This document shows positions 25,127 to 36,650 of a stretch of 64,000 bases of DNA, piece by piece (position 1 is the stretch's first letter; each line of letters starts with the position of its first letter). The position numbers and the translations under genes were made by a program. Origin of the DNA: Tetrapyrgos nigripes (Eukaryota > Basidiomycota > Agaricomycetes > Agaricales > Campanellaceae); contig JAACJM010000105.1 in NCBI GenBank assembly GCA_013368315.1, positions 248,001 through 312,000 of the forward strand, in the 5' to 3' direction. Below the pieces are notes generated by a model. The model worked only from the letters and a program-made list of their open reading frames with translations, was not told the origin of the DNA and did not search any database.

Positions 25127-25688
25127 TTTCGTTCTCGTTGACCTTCGTTTCATGTACAATCATCCCGTCAGGACTCCTCTGGGTCGAACGGAGAGCTTTG
25201 CATTTCTGTAAAAAGCTTAGACTGGCGATGGGGTTGTAGAATGGTTTGGTAGAAGCGCACAGACGACCAGAGTGTGTACTTATGGATGTTTACTCTAGTC
25301 CAATCGTTTGCATCACCACTTTACCGGCTTCGAAGCCTTCTTTGAGAAGCCATCCAGACTCAACTGCTCCCAGAGTTCAGACAGGGACAAGACAGGGAGG
25401 TGCGTGATGAGCGCTGAGCAATGGCTGGGAACACCACTTGAATAGTGACTTCGCAAGACGTACAGTAGAAGTAGGTAGAATCGAAAGATTCTGATTATCG
25501 TAGGCTTGAAAAAATCAGTGAGCTCGCTAATTATCCCTATAGAGAAAGATAGAGGGACTCCAAGCAAAGAAACAATGTAAGAACACACTAACACTACCAA
25601 ATTAATACATACACACCGTATAGTGTGTATCGTCAGTCTGGTTTCACGAGACTACCAAATTAATCATTTTTCGGCCCTGGTTTGGCAC

Positions 25689-25807
25689 AGCCATTTGCAT
25701 AAGGTTCTGTAGATCGCACCTGTTTGGTATGCTCATTTCAGAGTCTTTTGTATGGAAACAAAAGGTATTGCCAAAGTTACGACCCACAGAACCTTATGCA
25801 AATGGCT
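25689..25807. repeat. Perfect 22-bp inverted repeat
   Basis: 25689-25710 and 25786-25807 are perfect reverse complements (core CCATTTGCATAAGGTTCTG) around a 75-bp loop. The right arm belongs to the segmental duplication; in the second unit (near 32008) only a diverged right arm remains, so the left arm was lost or never copied there. Confidence 0.8.
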
Positions 25808-26064
25808 CATTTCTGAAGTTCCGTTTGCGCTGATTGCGGGGCTGAGAGGATCCCGTGCGTGCAACCATGCCTTCTCCTCTTCCGAGGCAGCGAAAGAGAC
25901 CCTAAATTATCCACACCGTTAAGCGTATCGTTTCTGAGAGTGAGAGTGAAGACTGTATGTACTTACCGCTCGACCTGTAATTCGATCCCTTTATGCTGTA
26001 GAATCCTTGCAATAACTCGTTGCCGAAAGATGGGAGTGCGTCACGGATGCAGAGAAACAGAAGT

Positions 26065-26735
26065 ATGACATCATATCCCGTTGTAAAATGCGACCGTCCA
26101 CGGCGTACGTTTTGTTGACAATACGTTCACTGCCCACAAATATCGTGCCGTTTCAGTGCTCACACGCTCTTACGCGATGTCGCAGTTCGTTCACAGTCAT
26201 TGTCCACCCCAAGATCATCAGTACAGCACTTTGATTCCCTTCAGGTCAAAGTCATCACCTGCTTGTTTTTTACTAGTGCAAGCTCCATAAGTAATGCCAC
26301 TGTGCGCAGGCCAGGAGTTTTGGGATTTCTCTTACACGGTAGGACATCATTAGCAATTTGTGACAGTGCTGTCGCAATCTTAGAGTTTTGGGATTCCTTT
26401 CGATCCATCAACTGTCGTAGATTTGTCACAGTTACTATTAACAATTTGTGATAGCTGGACATAGCCGCCGCATAGGGCGTAGCAGCAGCCTTCCAGCCTT
26501 CCTTTCCTCCCATTCCTCTTCTGTTACCAAATGTCCAGTAGAAATTGGTACGCCCGTATTTTTTACGGGTCCAGTACTGGACGGTGTAGACCCGTATACC
26601 GTACAAACCCGTACGACGGCCGTAAAAAATACGGTCCAATACGGGTTTACCCGTCCAGTACCCGTACCCGTATTGGACCCTGCAGCAGCCTTGTACGGTA
26701 CGGTACCAGTACAAACCGTACAGTACTGGTACGGC
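26065..26735. mobile_element. Insert with CCCGTA/GTACGG word island
   Basis: About 670 bp present in duplication unit a and absent from unit b (compare 32208-32245). Its right part (26560-26735) is an island of ACCCGTA/TACGGGT, CCAGTAC/GTACTGG and CCGTAC/GTACGG words in both orientations. Termini were not resolved to the base, and no TIR or target duplication could be shown. The island style matches the subterminal arrays of the elements at 30.6 and 34.3 kb. Confidence 0.5.
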
Positions 26736-27003
26736 GCGGTCATCACTCTTCCATGGCTATCTGAATAGTCTTCCCTAGGCTTGCTCAAAGGTTCACAGGC
26801 AACTTGAAGATGAACATACTGAAGCAAATGAGCATGACGTATCTCATTATACTTTGTAGTCAGCTGTAATAGTACGAGGTACATTCTACTGCGGACATTT
26901 CTCCTAGAAATGTAAATACATTCTGGGAGCAACAGAAAATTCGAGATGATCTTGTGAGTCGTTGCGGCAGTCCTATCGAAAGCACACAGTGACGCCCCGC
27001 TTC

Positions 27004-28472
27004 TCAAACTGAACTGAGGCCGTCTCTGTCTCTAGTCCGTATACGTTGCGGCTTGGCCTCAGGCATGGGGACAGCTTCAACGGAACTCTGATCATCATTA
27101 TGTGGAGGCTGTCCGCGAGCAAAGATCATATCAGTCTCATGAATTTCGCGTCTACTTGAAGCAATAATGTCGATTGCTCCAAATTCATCAAAAGATGTCG
27201 ATGCACTGGCTATTCGTTGGTGATACGTGACGGCTAGGATGACTAGAGTGAGATATATTCCCTGCAATGATGGAGTCAGATAGCATTCATAGCACAAACT
27301 CAAGATATGATACCTCAAGCTGGGGTAATATGCATTCCAAGAGTTCATGTGCCAGGGTACCCAAAATCTTCAATGCGCTCAGCATTGCAATAATCTGTTA
27401 CAAATAGCTCTCTGAGCTTCCCAATCAAGAAATGCAGCTGCAAACGCACTAGATAAAGAATGAAGAGGATTCCTGACTCCAGTATTATGATCAAAGTCTT
27501 CTCTGCTATGGAGTTGCTGTATTTTTTCGTATCTTTACCAAGCTGTGACCACATAGCTCGGTATTCCCTGCAAGGTGATACAACGAGATGGTCAGGGAAT
27601 CATAATGGTCAGGAAAATAGACTGGCTGACCAGACTCGATAAGCAACCAAACTGGTTGCGACTAAATTGGTTCCCAATAAAGGGAGAAAGAATTCAAACC
27701 CAAGTGTCCCTAAGCCCTCAGGTTCCTCATGAGTGTGCGGAACCTCTCCGACTGCAATGACACCATTAGCAATGCTTGCGGCTGGGACTTGTCATTAGAC
27801 AGTCTGGAAGGAGGAATCACAATTTTAGACCTCACCCACACTGCCAACCATGCAGAACACAAGGAACCCTCTAACCTTTAAATTTTGGGGATATAACACC
27901 CAAGCACGCCATACAACGACACCGTCAGCAAGAATGTACTACATCGACATTGATCAGCTTGATCCATTTAAGTATAAAGAAATGGTACAGACATTAGTGT
28001 TACTAAAACATATAAGGACTTTGTACAATCGGTCAAAATCGCGGGAAGTCGGTGGATTGGGGTTGGTAGTCTGCATAATGTCGATATTCATCCTGAAAAA
28101 GGAGATATACACCATGCCGATAATGGTTGCATCGATATACATGAACCACACAATTGCGAGAAGCACCCTACGTCCCTTCGACTTGCGTAGACCTTGAGCA
28201 CTGTAGCGAATGCGTGAGACAGCATGGTCACCTCATGCAATGAATGGCACCCGCATTATCGTGTATGTGGTGATGAGAAGTAAAATTGTGTATGCTCCTG
28301 CGGGTGAAAGCTGCACTGAGTGACAGTGTCTGGCATGAAGAAATGATGGTTTACCATATACTGCGACGCCAGAAGCGGTTTCCGAAAAGCGGTTTTTCAC
28401 TTGGAAAAATTGTTCGTCGGATACGAGAGACATGGGGTGATATTCTGTGGGTGCTGATGAGGAAATTTTCAT
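27004..28472 (-). CDS. Six-helix membrane protein, copy 2
   Basis: Eight exons on the minus strand: 28472-28355, 28297-28255, 28200-27993, 27938-27836, 27787-27631, 27567-27450, 27394-27314, 27261-27004; 361 codons, open throughout. Helices and the WRAWVLYPQN and IIILESGILFILYL motifs correspond to copy 1, with the same phases at every intron. The intron after exon 2 starts with GC (GCGGGT) where copy 1 has GTATGT; without splicing there, the frame meets a stop within six codons, so expression depends on GC-AG splicing. The C-terminal 60 residues are hydrophilic. An in-frame 6-bp insertion in exon 5 distinguishes it from copies 1 and 3. Function unknown. Confidence 0.7.
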
Positions 28473-28479
28473 GGTTTAA

Positions 28480-29380
28480 TATAAGTAATTGGTTGGTTTG
28501 CACAACTCTCTACTCCGACCTAAACGGTGGCATCGTGGTACTTAGAGAGAGCTCTTGCGATAACTTCGATCGATGATCGATATCGGCATCAGAGGTTTGA
28601 ACAAAGCAACTGACGAATGAAATCAAAATCTGTCAATGGCATTCTACATCCTGTGTGTTGAGCTGTGGGGTTGGGTTCCAGGATAGAGCCGTTCCGATCT
28701 TGGGTCCGATGAGGCCGAGAGCAGAAGGCTCGATGACTGCGCCCTCACTGTGGGCAATGGCATCTTCTGTGACTGAGAAAAGGTGATAAAAGAGTGAGAT
28801 AAGTGAAACAATTGAGTTACTGCCTCGTTTTTCTTATTCTTTTGCCTACACTTTTCTCAATCAGAATAGGGACCCTTGCCCCCAGTGCCTGTTTTGGCCC
28901 TGTTTCATATATTCAAGTCTTTTTGTCGTAGGCGTAAACTCCGTGCTGCGCCGGAAAAACCGCTTGGTGAAGATAAACTCGTGGAATGCTGCTAAAGCAA
29001 TGATAGAGTGTAAGCCAAGAAAGGCCTACACGACAAACCGATTTAAAGAAAAACGCACCATCAAAAATCCATCATAATGCATACGTATATTGTACCGTTT
29101 CAAAGAAGTGTTCGTGGCATCACGCATCACAGAGGGTTCATTTTTTTTTTGGAGGAGAAGTGCTGAGGACAGGGGACACAGTCACCGGTACTTGAATAGT
29201 TCATTTTTGCTGTTCGTCACGCATCACAAGCCAAACTGAACTGCCTTTACCGTGCTCTCGCTCTATCCTTCACTGTGAACTCTATGGAATCATTTACTCC
29301 GAGTCAACAACTCTCTCTCTCTTACCCAACCCCCTGACGGCCGCTGACCCTTGGTTCTGATCCTCTCAGCGCAATTCGGT
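28480..29380. other. Intergenic, right part of duplication unit a
   Basis: Up to about 28990 this is duplicated DNA (see 34080-34341 and 36535-36650). The remainder has no gene that I can support. Confidence 0.5.
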
Positions 29381-30325
29381 TCATCAACAATGTGTTGCAG
29401 CATCACCCATTGGAGTCTGTATGGTTTGCTATGCCAGCTTGATCATTATATCGCTGGCTATTGTTTTTGCTAACGAGCAGTCCTACGCCGATACGTTCGC
29501 AGTCATACGGGAGCTAACGATCCTCCCCTTGCCAATGATGCCGTGAATCGACACGCTTCCATGGCTCATCACTTCACACTTTACATCCCTCGCTCCGGCA
29601 GTTTCTGTCCCCACCTTCACTATGGATGATTTCGTACTCCACCATCCTCAAAGCGGTTACATTGAGTGGCCCATACATTCTTCCATTCAACACCTTTCGC
29701 TGCAGTCTGTCCTACATGATCTTTCCTTCAAACCTAAACAACGACTCGTGTTACCTCTGTACGAATCATCCCCGTTACCCACTCACCCATACACCCGCTC
29801 TTCCTCGGCGTTCTCAGCGTTAACTCAACTGTACAGTCGTTCCAGCCAACTACCCACCCGACCCCTCACATCCTGCAGATTTGGTAATTCTCAACCTTTA
29901 TGTCGTTTTGGATCGAGCAGTACACAGCCTGGAACAAATGTGCGAGAACCTCGGAGTGCCTGTAGTATGGCGTGAGTCGAAGGACAACCCAAATCCTATT
30001 TCAGGATCATCACTCCTGGCCGGTCCAATCTTCAAAGTTTTACTTTGGGCTGTTACCGAAGTTCTCTCAGAATCTTCGGCCCGTCACATCGTGGTCAGAA
30101 ATGGACCGTATGAAATCGGTGATTGCTATTGCTCAAAGCTGGCACACTCTCGCCATCCAATTAACCGCTCGTATTTGAGGATTCTTGCAACGGAGCGAGT
30201 CCCAAGTGTACATCGGTATTGGCTACCATTAGAACAAATCCGGTCTTCACGTTACCACATCACCTCTCTCACTTGCCCGGGGAAGATGAAAGCATGGAGA
30301 TTTAGTTCGCTTTTATTTACTTACC
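29380..30325 (+). pseudogene. Unidentified decayed gene
   Basis: Several protein-like segments follow each other on the + strand in changing frames: MDDFVLHHPQSGYIEWPIHS from 29622, then the segment EQMCENLGVPVVW (about 29935), then FGLLPKFSQNLRPVTSW and MDRMKSVIAIAQSWHTLAIQ (about 30045-30165), and finally SCNGASPKCTSVLATIRTNP ending GEDESMEI with a stop near 30305. A T-run near 30177 separates the last two by one base. Intron-like gaps occur at about 29885-29929 and 29972-30003. The phases do not join cleanly, so it looks broken. I do not recognise the family. Confidence 0.35.
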
Positions 30326-30597
30326 TTTTTCTGCCTTTCTGCCTTTCTTTCTTTCTTACTATGTAATGATACAAAGAGCTACCGAGGGGTTTGTGATGGT
30401 AGATACCTGAGTTAGTAGCATAGGGTAGCCAAATATTGTTAATTTCATTTCATTTCTTTGCGTGATGGACGTCTGAAAAGGGCAATTTTTCAAGGCTTGT
30501 TTTTAAGCCATATATCAATCCGTGGGGATTACACTGGTTTTGAGGGGCTCGGCGATCTAAAATGAACTGAACTGTTCGAAGCAAATATGATCAACAA

Positions 30598-31987
30598 CAT
30601 CAGCAAACTCGCAATTGTATGGAAGGTATGGAAAGTATGGAGGGTATGGGACCCATACATTTTCATACACATTTCACTGAAATCTCTTCAAAATGCTCCA
30701 TACACATTTTGTATGGATGTATGGGCGAGTATGAGCGTATGGACAGGGTGAGTTAATAATGTGTTGACCAGATGTTTTGGCAAACACTTGCCTTCAAAGC
30801 ACGTAGCGGTACTGCTGCAACTAGTATGCTTGTTGTTGTTGTTACTACTAGTACAAGTTATCGCCATCGCTGTTCAAGTTGGAGGTCAGTCACGACGCAT
30901 GATTCAGTAAGTGAATACTCTAGTGTAGGGATTAGGAAGTACATAGACATCAATATCTTAATTGTATTAGCTGGCCAAAAGAGTTGCATTTCCTGACACA
31001 ACGTTCATCGACGATGAGCGCTGGAGCGCCTTGCAGCGCCCGCAGTTGGCGGGTGAAGCGAGTGCCAAGAGGCGACGTGTCGCGGTCACGAGACAAATTT
31101 CAGTCGGAGCTGGAAATTTTTTCTTGATCAAACTGGCGCGGAAATGCTGTGTTCTCGTGCCCTTTCTTTCCTCAACAACATCGCTACTCAGCGTTCCGTT
31201 TCCTTTCGATCTCTATTCCCTCCGCTATACTGCACGTTCTGGGGCTGCGTCAAGTCTCTTCGTCAATCATTGTTTATCTTCAAGTGAAGTATGGAATGGA
31301 ATGATCGAGGTTATCTGCCGGTGTCCGTCTTTATGGTGAGTCGTCAAATCTCAATTTGTCTTCATGTTTAGCTGACGTGCTATGTGTTCTTGCAGTATTT
31401 CATCTCTTCATAGCCCAGGTGTGTCATCATCCTCATCTCTGTCCAATTTATGACTGACGCTGTCCCCTCTCAAGCTCTACGTTCTCATCTCGGATTCTAT
31501 TGTTGTATCTAGGTTCGTATTTTTTCGCTTTCGTGTTGTTCGCTACTAAAACATGTTCTTCCCTTAGCCTTTCGTCTATAGGAGCTGCATGATTGTGATT
31601 GGATGTCGGATTGTAGGAAGGTTGTGAGCGCTGAGCGGTAGGCTTGACAGTGGGTTAGTCAGTGGCTTGGTGTTTTAGAGGCATTTGGTTGATACTGTAA
31701 TATGTACATAGATGTTATGTAGTCTACCTCTGAATATATCTTTTAATCCCTCCTTCACTTTAGTATTGAGTCAGCGACAACAATGGCAATGCCGACAATG
31801 AAGGAACAGCAGTGGTGCATAGATCAGGTATGTATAGATGTGGGTATGGATGTGTATAGAATACCCTCATACCAGTCCCATACGCATGTATGGGATTTAT
31901 GTACCCCCCCCTCTGCTCCATACACGTATAATTTGGTATGGGATGTATGGTCCCATACATCCCATACCCGTTGAGAATTTGCTGATG
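30598..31987. mobile_element. TIR element with GTATGG subterminal arrays
   Basis: The ends are inverted: CATCAGCAAACTCGCAA at 30598 and, on the other strand from 31987, CATCAGCAAATTCTCAA. Inside each end is an array of GTATGG/CCATAC words (30614-30745 and 31855-31970). An AA dinucleotide flanks both ends directly, consistent with a 2-bp target duplication. Length 1390 bp. No transposase frame was found, so it is probably non-autonomous. The interior has intron-like GT-AG segments (about 31340-31395) and short frames that may be captured host sequence. Confidence 0.75.
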
Positions 31988-32619
31988 AAATAGGTATTGC
32001 CAAAGTTGACACCTGCAGAACCTTATGGAAATGGCTCATTTCTGAAGTTCCATTTGCGCTGATTGCGGGGCTGAGAGGATGCATCCACATCCGATGCGTG
32101 CGAACATACTTCTCCTCTTTCGAGGCAGCGAAAGAGACCCTGAATTATGTACTTACCGATTCGATCCCTCTAAAGTGCGTCTTGAGTGCGTCACGGATGC
32201 AGAGAAACAGAAGAGATCCAGCTGTGGGCTGTACATCACCCTTCCTTCCCTAGGCTGATTAAAGGGCTCACAAGATGAACAGACGCCAAACATACTGAAG
32301 GTGGTGGCTGAGCTCGGAAGTTAATGAACATGACGTGTCTTGTTGATTCCTATAATAGTACGAGGTACAATCTGGCAGGTCTCTACTGCTTACTGCGGAC
32401 GTTTCTCCTACAAATGTAGGTACATCCTGGGAGCAACGGAAAATTCGAGATGATCTTGTCGTCGCGGCAGTCCCTCCCCTCTATCCTATCGAAAGCACAC
32501 TGTGTCGTAGCTGCATGCAAAGCTGTTCAAACGTTCAAACAAATTTTGGTATAGGTTCACCAAAGCATGATAAGTGATGCCCGGCTTCTCAAACCGAACT
32601 GAGGCCGTCTCTGTCATAG

Positions 32620-34076
32620 CTAGTCCGTGTCTCTGTCATAGCTAGTCCGTGTCCGTTGCGGCTTGGCCTCAGGCATGGGGACTGCTTCGACGGAACTCTG
32701 ATCATCACTATGTGGGGACTGTCTGAGTCCACGAGCAAAGATCATGTCAGTCTCAGGAATCTCGTGCCTGCTTGAAGCAATAATGTCGATTGCTCCAAAT
32801 TCATCAAAAGATGTCGATGCGTTGGCTATTCGTTGCTGATACGTGACGGCTAGGATGACCAGAGTGAGATATATTCCCTGCAATGATGTAGTCAGATAGC
32901 ACTCATAGCACAAACTCAAGATATGATACCTCAAGCTGGGGTAATATGCATTCCAAGAGTTCATGTGCCAGGGTACCCAAAACCTCCAATGCGCTCAGCA
33001 TTGCGATAATCTGTTACAAATAGCTCTCTGAGCTTCCCAATCAAGAAATGCAGCTGCAAACGCACTAGATAAAGAATGAAGAGGATTCCTGACTCCAGTA
33101 TTATGATCAAAGTCTTCTCTGCTATGGAGTTGCTGTATTTTTTCATATCTTTACCAAGCTGTGACCACATAGCTCGGTATTCCCTGCAAGGTGATACAAC
33201 GAGATGGTCAGGAAAATAGACTGGGTGACCAGACTCGATAAGCAACCAAACTGGTTGCGACTAAATTGGTTCCAAATTGGTTCCCAATAAAGGGAGAAAG
33301 AACCCAAGTGTCCCTACGCCCTCGCGTTCCTCGTGAGTGCGCGGAACCTCTCCGGCTGCGATGATACTATTAGCAATGCTTGCGGCTGGGACTTGTCATT
33401 AGACGGTCTGGAAGGAGGAATCACAATTTTAGACCTCACCCACACTGCCAACCATGCAGAACGTAAGGAACCCTTGAACCTTTAAATTTTGGGGATATAA
33501 CACCCAAGCACGCCATACAACAACACCGTCAGCAAGAATGTACTACATCGACGTTGATCAGCTTGATCCATTTAAGTATAAAGAAATAGTACAGACATTA
33601 ATGTTGCCAAAACATATAAGGACTTTGTACAACCGGTCAAAATCGCCGGAAGTCGGTGGATTGGGGTTGGTAGTCTGCATAATGTCGATACTCATCCTGA
33701 AAAAGGAGATATACACCATGCCGATAATGGTTGCATCGATATACATGAACCACACAATTGTGAGAAGCACCCTGCGTCCCTTCGACTTGCGTAGACCTTG
33801 AGCACTGTAGCGAATGCATGAGACAGTATGGTCACCTCATGCAATGAATGGCACCTGCATTATCGTGTATGTGGTGATGAGAAGTAAAATTGTGTATGCT
33901 CCTGCGGGTGAAAGCCTCACTGAGTGACAGTGTCTGGCATGAAGAAATGATGGTTTACCATATACTGCGACGCCAGAAGCGGTTTCCGAAAAGCGGTTTT
34001 TCACTTGGAAAAATTGTTCGTCGGATACGAGAGACATGGGGTGATATTCTGTGGGTGCTGATGAGGAAGTTTTCAT
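32620..34076 (-). pseudogene. Six-helix membrane protein, copy 3 (frameshifted)
   Basis: Nearly identical to copy 2 and with the same eight-exon layout: exon 1 34076-33959, exon 5 33391-33230, exon 6 33183-33066, exon 7 33010-32930, exon 8 32877-32620. An 11-bp tandem duplication at 33263-33284 (unit AAATTGGTTCC on the + strand) shifts exon 5 and creates a stop right after GTLGFFLPLLGTNL, removing the last two and a half helices. The donor after exon 2 is GCAGGT (GC-AG). The C-terminal exon is still open, so the loss is recent. Confidence 0.8.
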
Positions 34077-34341
34077 GGTTTAATATAAGTAATTGGTTGG
34101 TTTGCACATGGCACCGTGGTAGAGAGAAGCTCTTGCGACAACTCGAGGTTCATTGTTCGATGATGAACTATGGAGTCGCGATAGTGACTTTCCGTCGCAG
34201 CATCAGAGGTTTGAACAAAGCAACTGACGACTGACTGACGACCAACATCAAAATCTGTCAATGGGATCCTACACCCTGTATGCTGAGCTGTGCGGTTGGT
34301 TCCAGGATAGAGCCGTTCCAATTTTGGGTCTGAAGGCAGAA

Positions 34342-36534
34342 CATCAGCAAAACCACAAGAGTGTAGCAGGGGTGTAGCAGAGGGGTACTACTAGCTACAC
34401 CCGGGTGTAGCGCTACACTTTTCGGTGCCGCAGGAACACCCAAGTGTAGCTACTACACCCGCTGCTACACCTCGCAGCTACTGCTGTTTCTCGCCCTCAG
34501 ATTTTGGAATCATTGTACAAAATAGTAGAAAAATAGTATATTCTCAGAACAATATACCTACATGCTTACTACATATGGAAGTACTGGTTACTCTGATCCC
34601 GCAAACCGCCCTCCATCCCTCCGTCTCCCTTTCCCCTTTAATAAGGCTATGTGCTTCGCCCTCCACGCATCGGTTTATCTGGACTAGACAAGGTCAAAAT
34701 CAGCGAATATGAGGAGCAATAAGAACACAACGTACCAGCAACGTGCGGCGCATTACAGCGAGGTTTGACTACTCAGGTTTGACGGGGAGGTGAGTCAGTA
34801 TTACTTAGTCCGCACTGTGATTGCAACGTCAGTAAGGGATAGATTACATAAAGCGTAAAGAAAACGTACCAGATGTGACCAGTCAACGCCAAACCAGGCA
34901 GTCATTTGCCTGTGAATGAACAGATGTGAGAACTTGTCCAACTTGAGTACAACGAAAAAGCCAACGCACCCTCTGCCTGTTTATCCATTGAACCCAGCCA
35001 GAATCCAGTTCCACAATGTCTACAAAAAAAAAAAACAATCGTCGTCCACAGAGCTGGAGTTGTCGGGTTGACCACTGCTGTGGCGTAGTCTTGATCAAAT
35101 ATGTGGTCAGTGAAGTGTAGAGGGAGTGGTTGAAGAGTAGAGGGAAAGGAAGAGTTATTGTAAACGGGCGGTGTTGGAGAAGGAGCGGGTTTGGCGGTGC
35201 TGGGTCGACGTGGGTGAGGGGGAAAAAGAGACACGGAAAAAAAGCAGGCTCCCAGTAGCCAGCCTTCCGTTTGTGAGGGGACAATATGCTAGGGCGGAAG
35301 GGACAGTGTAAATACTGAGTGTATATAGGGTGGGAACAAAAATTAGGGATTGACCAATCAGAGAGCGAGAAGTTTAGGTCCCCTCACAACAGGAAGGGCT
35401 GGAGGAACTGTTCCGGCACCCTGACTCGGCATCAAAGCAAACAAAGTCAGGCGTCAGCGACGCGGGCGCGTTTGTTGACTGTTTCCGACATCTCTCTCAA
35501 CGCTGGTGCGGGTGACGGCTCCCTCCAGAACCTCACATTCCTTCCTTTTACATTCTCTCTAATATTATACTCTAATACATGCCCGCCGCTACTACTACTG
35601 ATCAAACTCGTACCTCAAGTTGGGACATCAAGAGTGATAAACTCTGCAGGACCAGATGACCACTGTTGGAGAGAGGTGAGCAGAGAGCGCAGCTGGTCGG
35701 TAGTGAGGGCTATTGAGCGAGAAAGAAAATTTTATTATCAATAATGCTTTGGAGCCCATGCGAGTTGGCAGTATATGACAAAAGGGGAAATCTCGAACTC
35801 CGGCGGGTCAGCCGATTTTGATGCCGGAACAGTTCCTCCAGCCCTCATATGGCGAGGGTCCTCAAACTTCCCATCATCTGATTGGCTGCCGCTTAAAGCT
35901 GTTGGCAAACAACTAATAATATCCCTCCTGTACCCTCATTGAGGCTCATTCTCGGATTAATACCCTCGCCATATCGAGGGCTGGCTACTGGGAGCCTGGA
36001 AAAAAAGTCGAACTATTTGATCAACAAAAGTTTTCAATCTCCGATTCAATTTGACTAAACAGTTTTGTGGCGCGTTCGTAATCGCTTCCCTCCGGACCTT
36101 TCCTCTTTGGCGCGTCCGCAATCGCTTCCCTCCTTCCTTTCACCTTCCCTACCCTCAAGATGTCCCTCACTGTTCAGTTCTGGTAATGCACTACGCCCTA
36201 CCCGAAATACTACCCATTCCACACTCAAGGTGTAAGATTGCTTTGCATTCAATAAGTAAATCACAGACTACTCTCGCAACAACACTACTGGAAACTAGAA
36301 GTAAAAGTATGAATGTTATTGACAAAGATACACTGTATGACTTGTGAGTAATACATGGGTTTTGATATATAGCAGAAAAGGTTTTGTGTAGTTAGTTTCA
36401 AACATTGTAGCAGGACTGAAAATGTGTAGCTGGGTGTAGTAGGTGTAGTAGGTGGTGTAGCGGGTCTGGCCACCAAACCTCCTACACTCCTACACCTCCT
36501 ACACCCCTGCTACAAGATTGTGGATTTGCTGATG
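34342..36534. mobile_element. TIR element with GTGTAG subterminal arrays
   Basis: Ends are inverted repeats: CATCAGCAAAACCACAAGAG at 34342 and, on the other strand from 36534, CATCAGCAAATCCACAATCT; both continue TGTAGCAGGGGTGTAG. Each end then has an array of GTGTAG/CTACAC and TGTAGC/GCTACA words (34358-34490 and 36405-36520). The flank is AA on both sides. The uninterrupted target is seen in duplication unit a (28717-28735, GCAGAAGGCTCGATGAC), which supports insertion with a 2-bp AA duplication. Length 2193 bp, of which 754 bp are a nested element; without it the element is about 1.43 kb, close to its relative at 30598. No transposase frame. Confidence 0.85.
35245..35998. mobile_element. Nested 754-bp element, 20-bp TIR, 9-bp TSD
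   Basis: The first 20 bases, CAGGCTCCCAGTAGCCAGCC, are repeated exactly in inverse orientation at the right end. The flanks are the perfect 9-bp direct repeat GAAAAAAAG (35236-35244 and 35999-36007). Longer imperfect inverted arms lie inside (around 35345-35455 and 35805-35905; shared CCGGAACAGTTCCTCCAGCC and TCTGATTGG). There is no transposase. A 9-bp duplication fits Mutator-like elements (8-11 bp); hAT (8 bp) fits less well. Confidence 0.9.
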
Positions 36535-36650
36535 AAGGCTCGATGACTGCGCCCTGTTTTGGCCCTGTCCGTATATTCAAGTCTTTTGTCGTAGGCATAA
36601 ACTCCGTGCTCCGCCGGAAAAACCGCTTGGTGAAGACAAAGTCGTGGAGG

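Larger units (their letters stand above)
25757..28990. repeat. Segmental duplication, unit a
   Basis: This stretch is highly similar to 31988-34341 plus 36535-36650. Shared landmarks are GGTATTGCCAAAGTT at the left, the GAGTGCGTCACGGATGCAGA segment, membrane-protein copies 2/3, and the right part with GGCTCGATGACTGCGCCCT and GCCGGAAAAACCGCTTGGTG. Unit a has an extra insert at about 26065-26735. Confidence 0.8.
31988..36650. repeat. Segmental duplication, unit b (interrupted)
   Basis: Second unit of the duplication at 25757-28990. It runs 31988-34341, is interrupted by the element at 34342-36534, and resumes with GGCTCGATGACTGCGCCCT at 36537 to about 36650, where it has an internal deletion relative to unit a (about 28753-28888 is missing). 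Confidence 0.75.

Noticed and set aside
35319..35744. 141-codon + strand frame inside the nested element
   Set aside because: Runs across the inverted arms of a non-autonomous element and has no transposase motif.
36285..36476. Short minus-strand frame with Thr/Pro repeats
   Set aside because: Translation of the CTACAC word array of the transposable element; not a protein.
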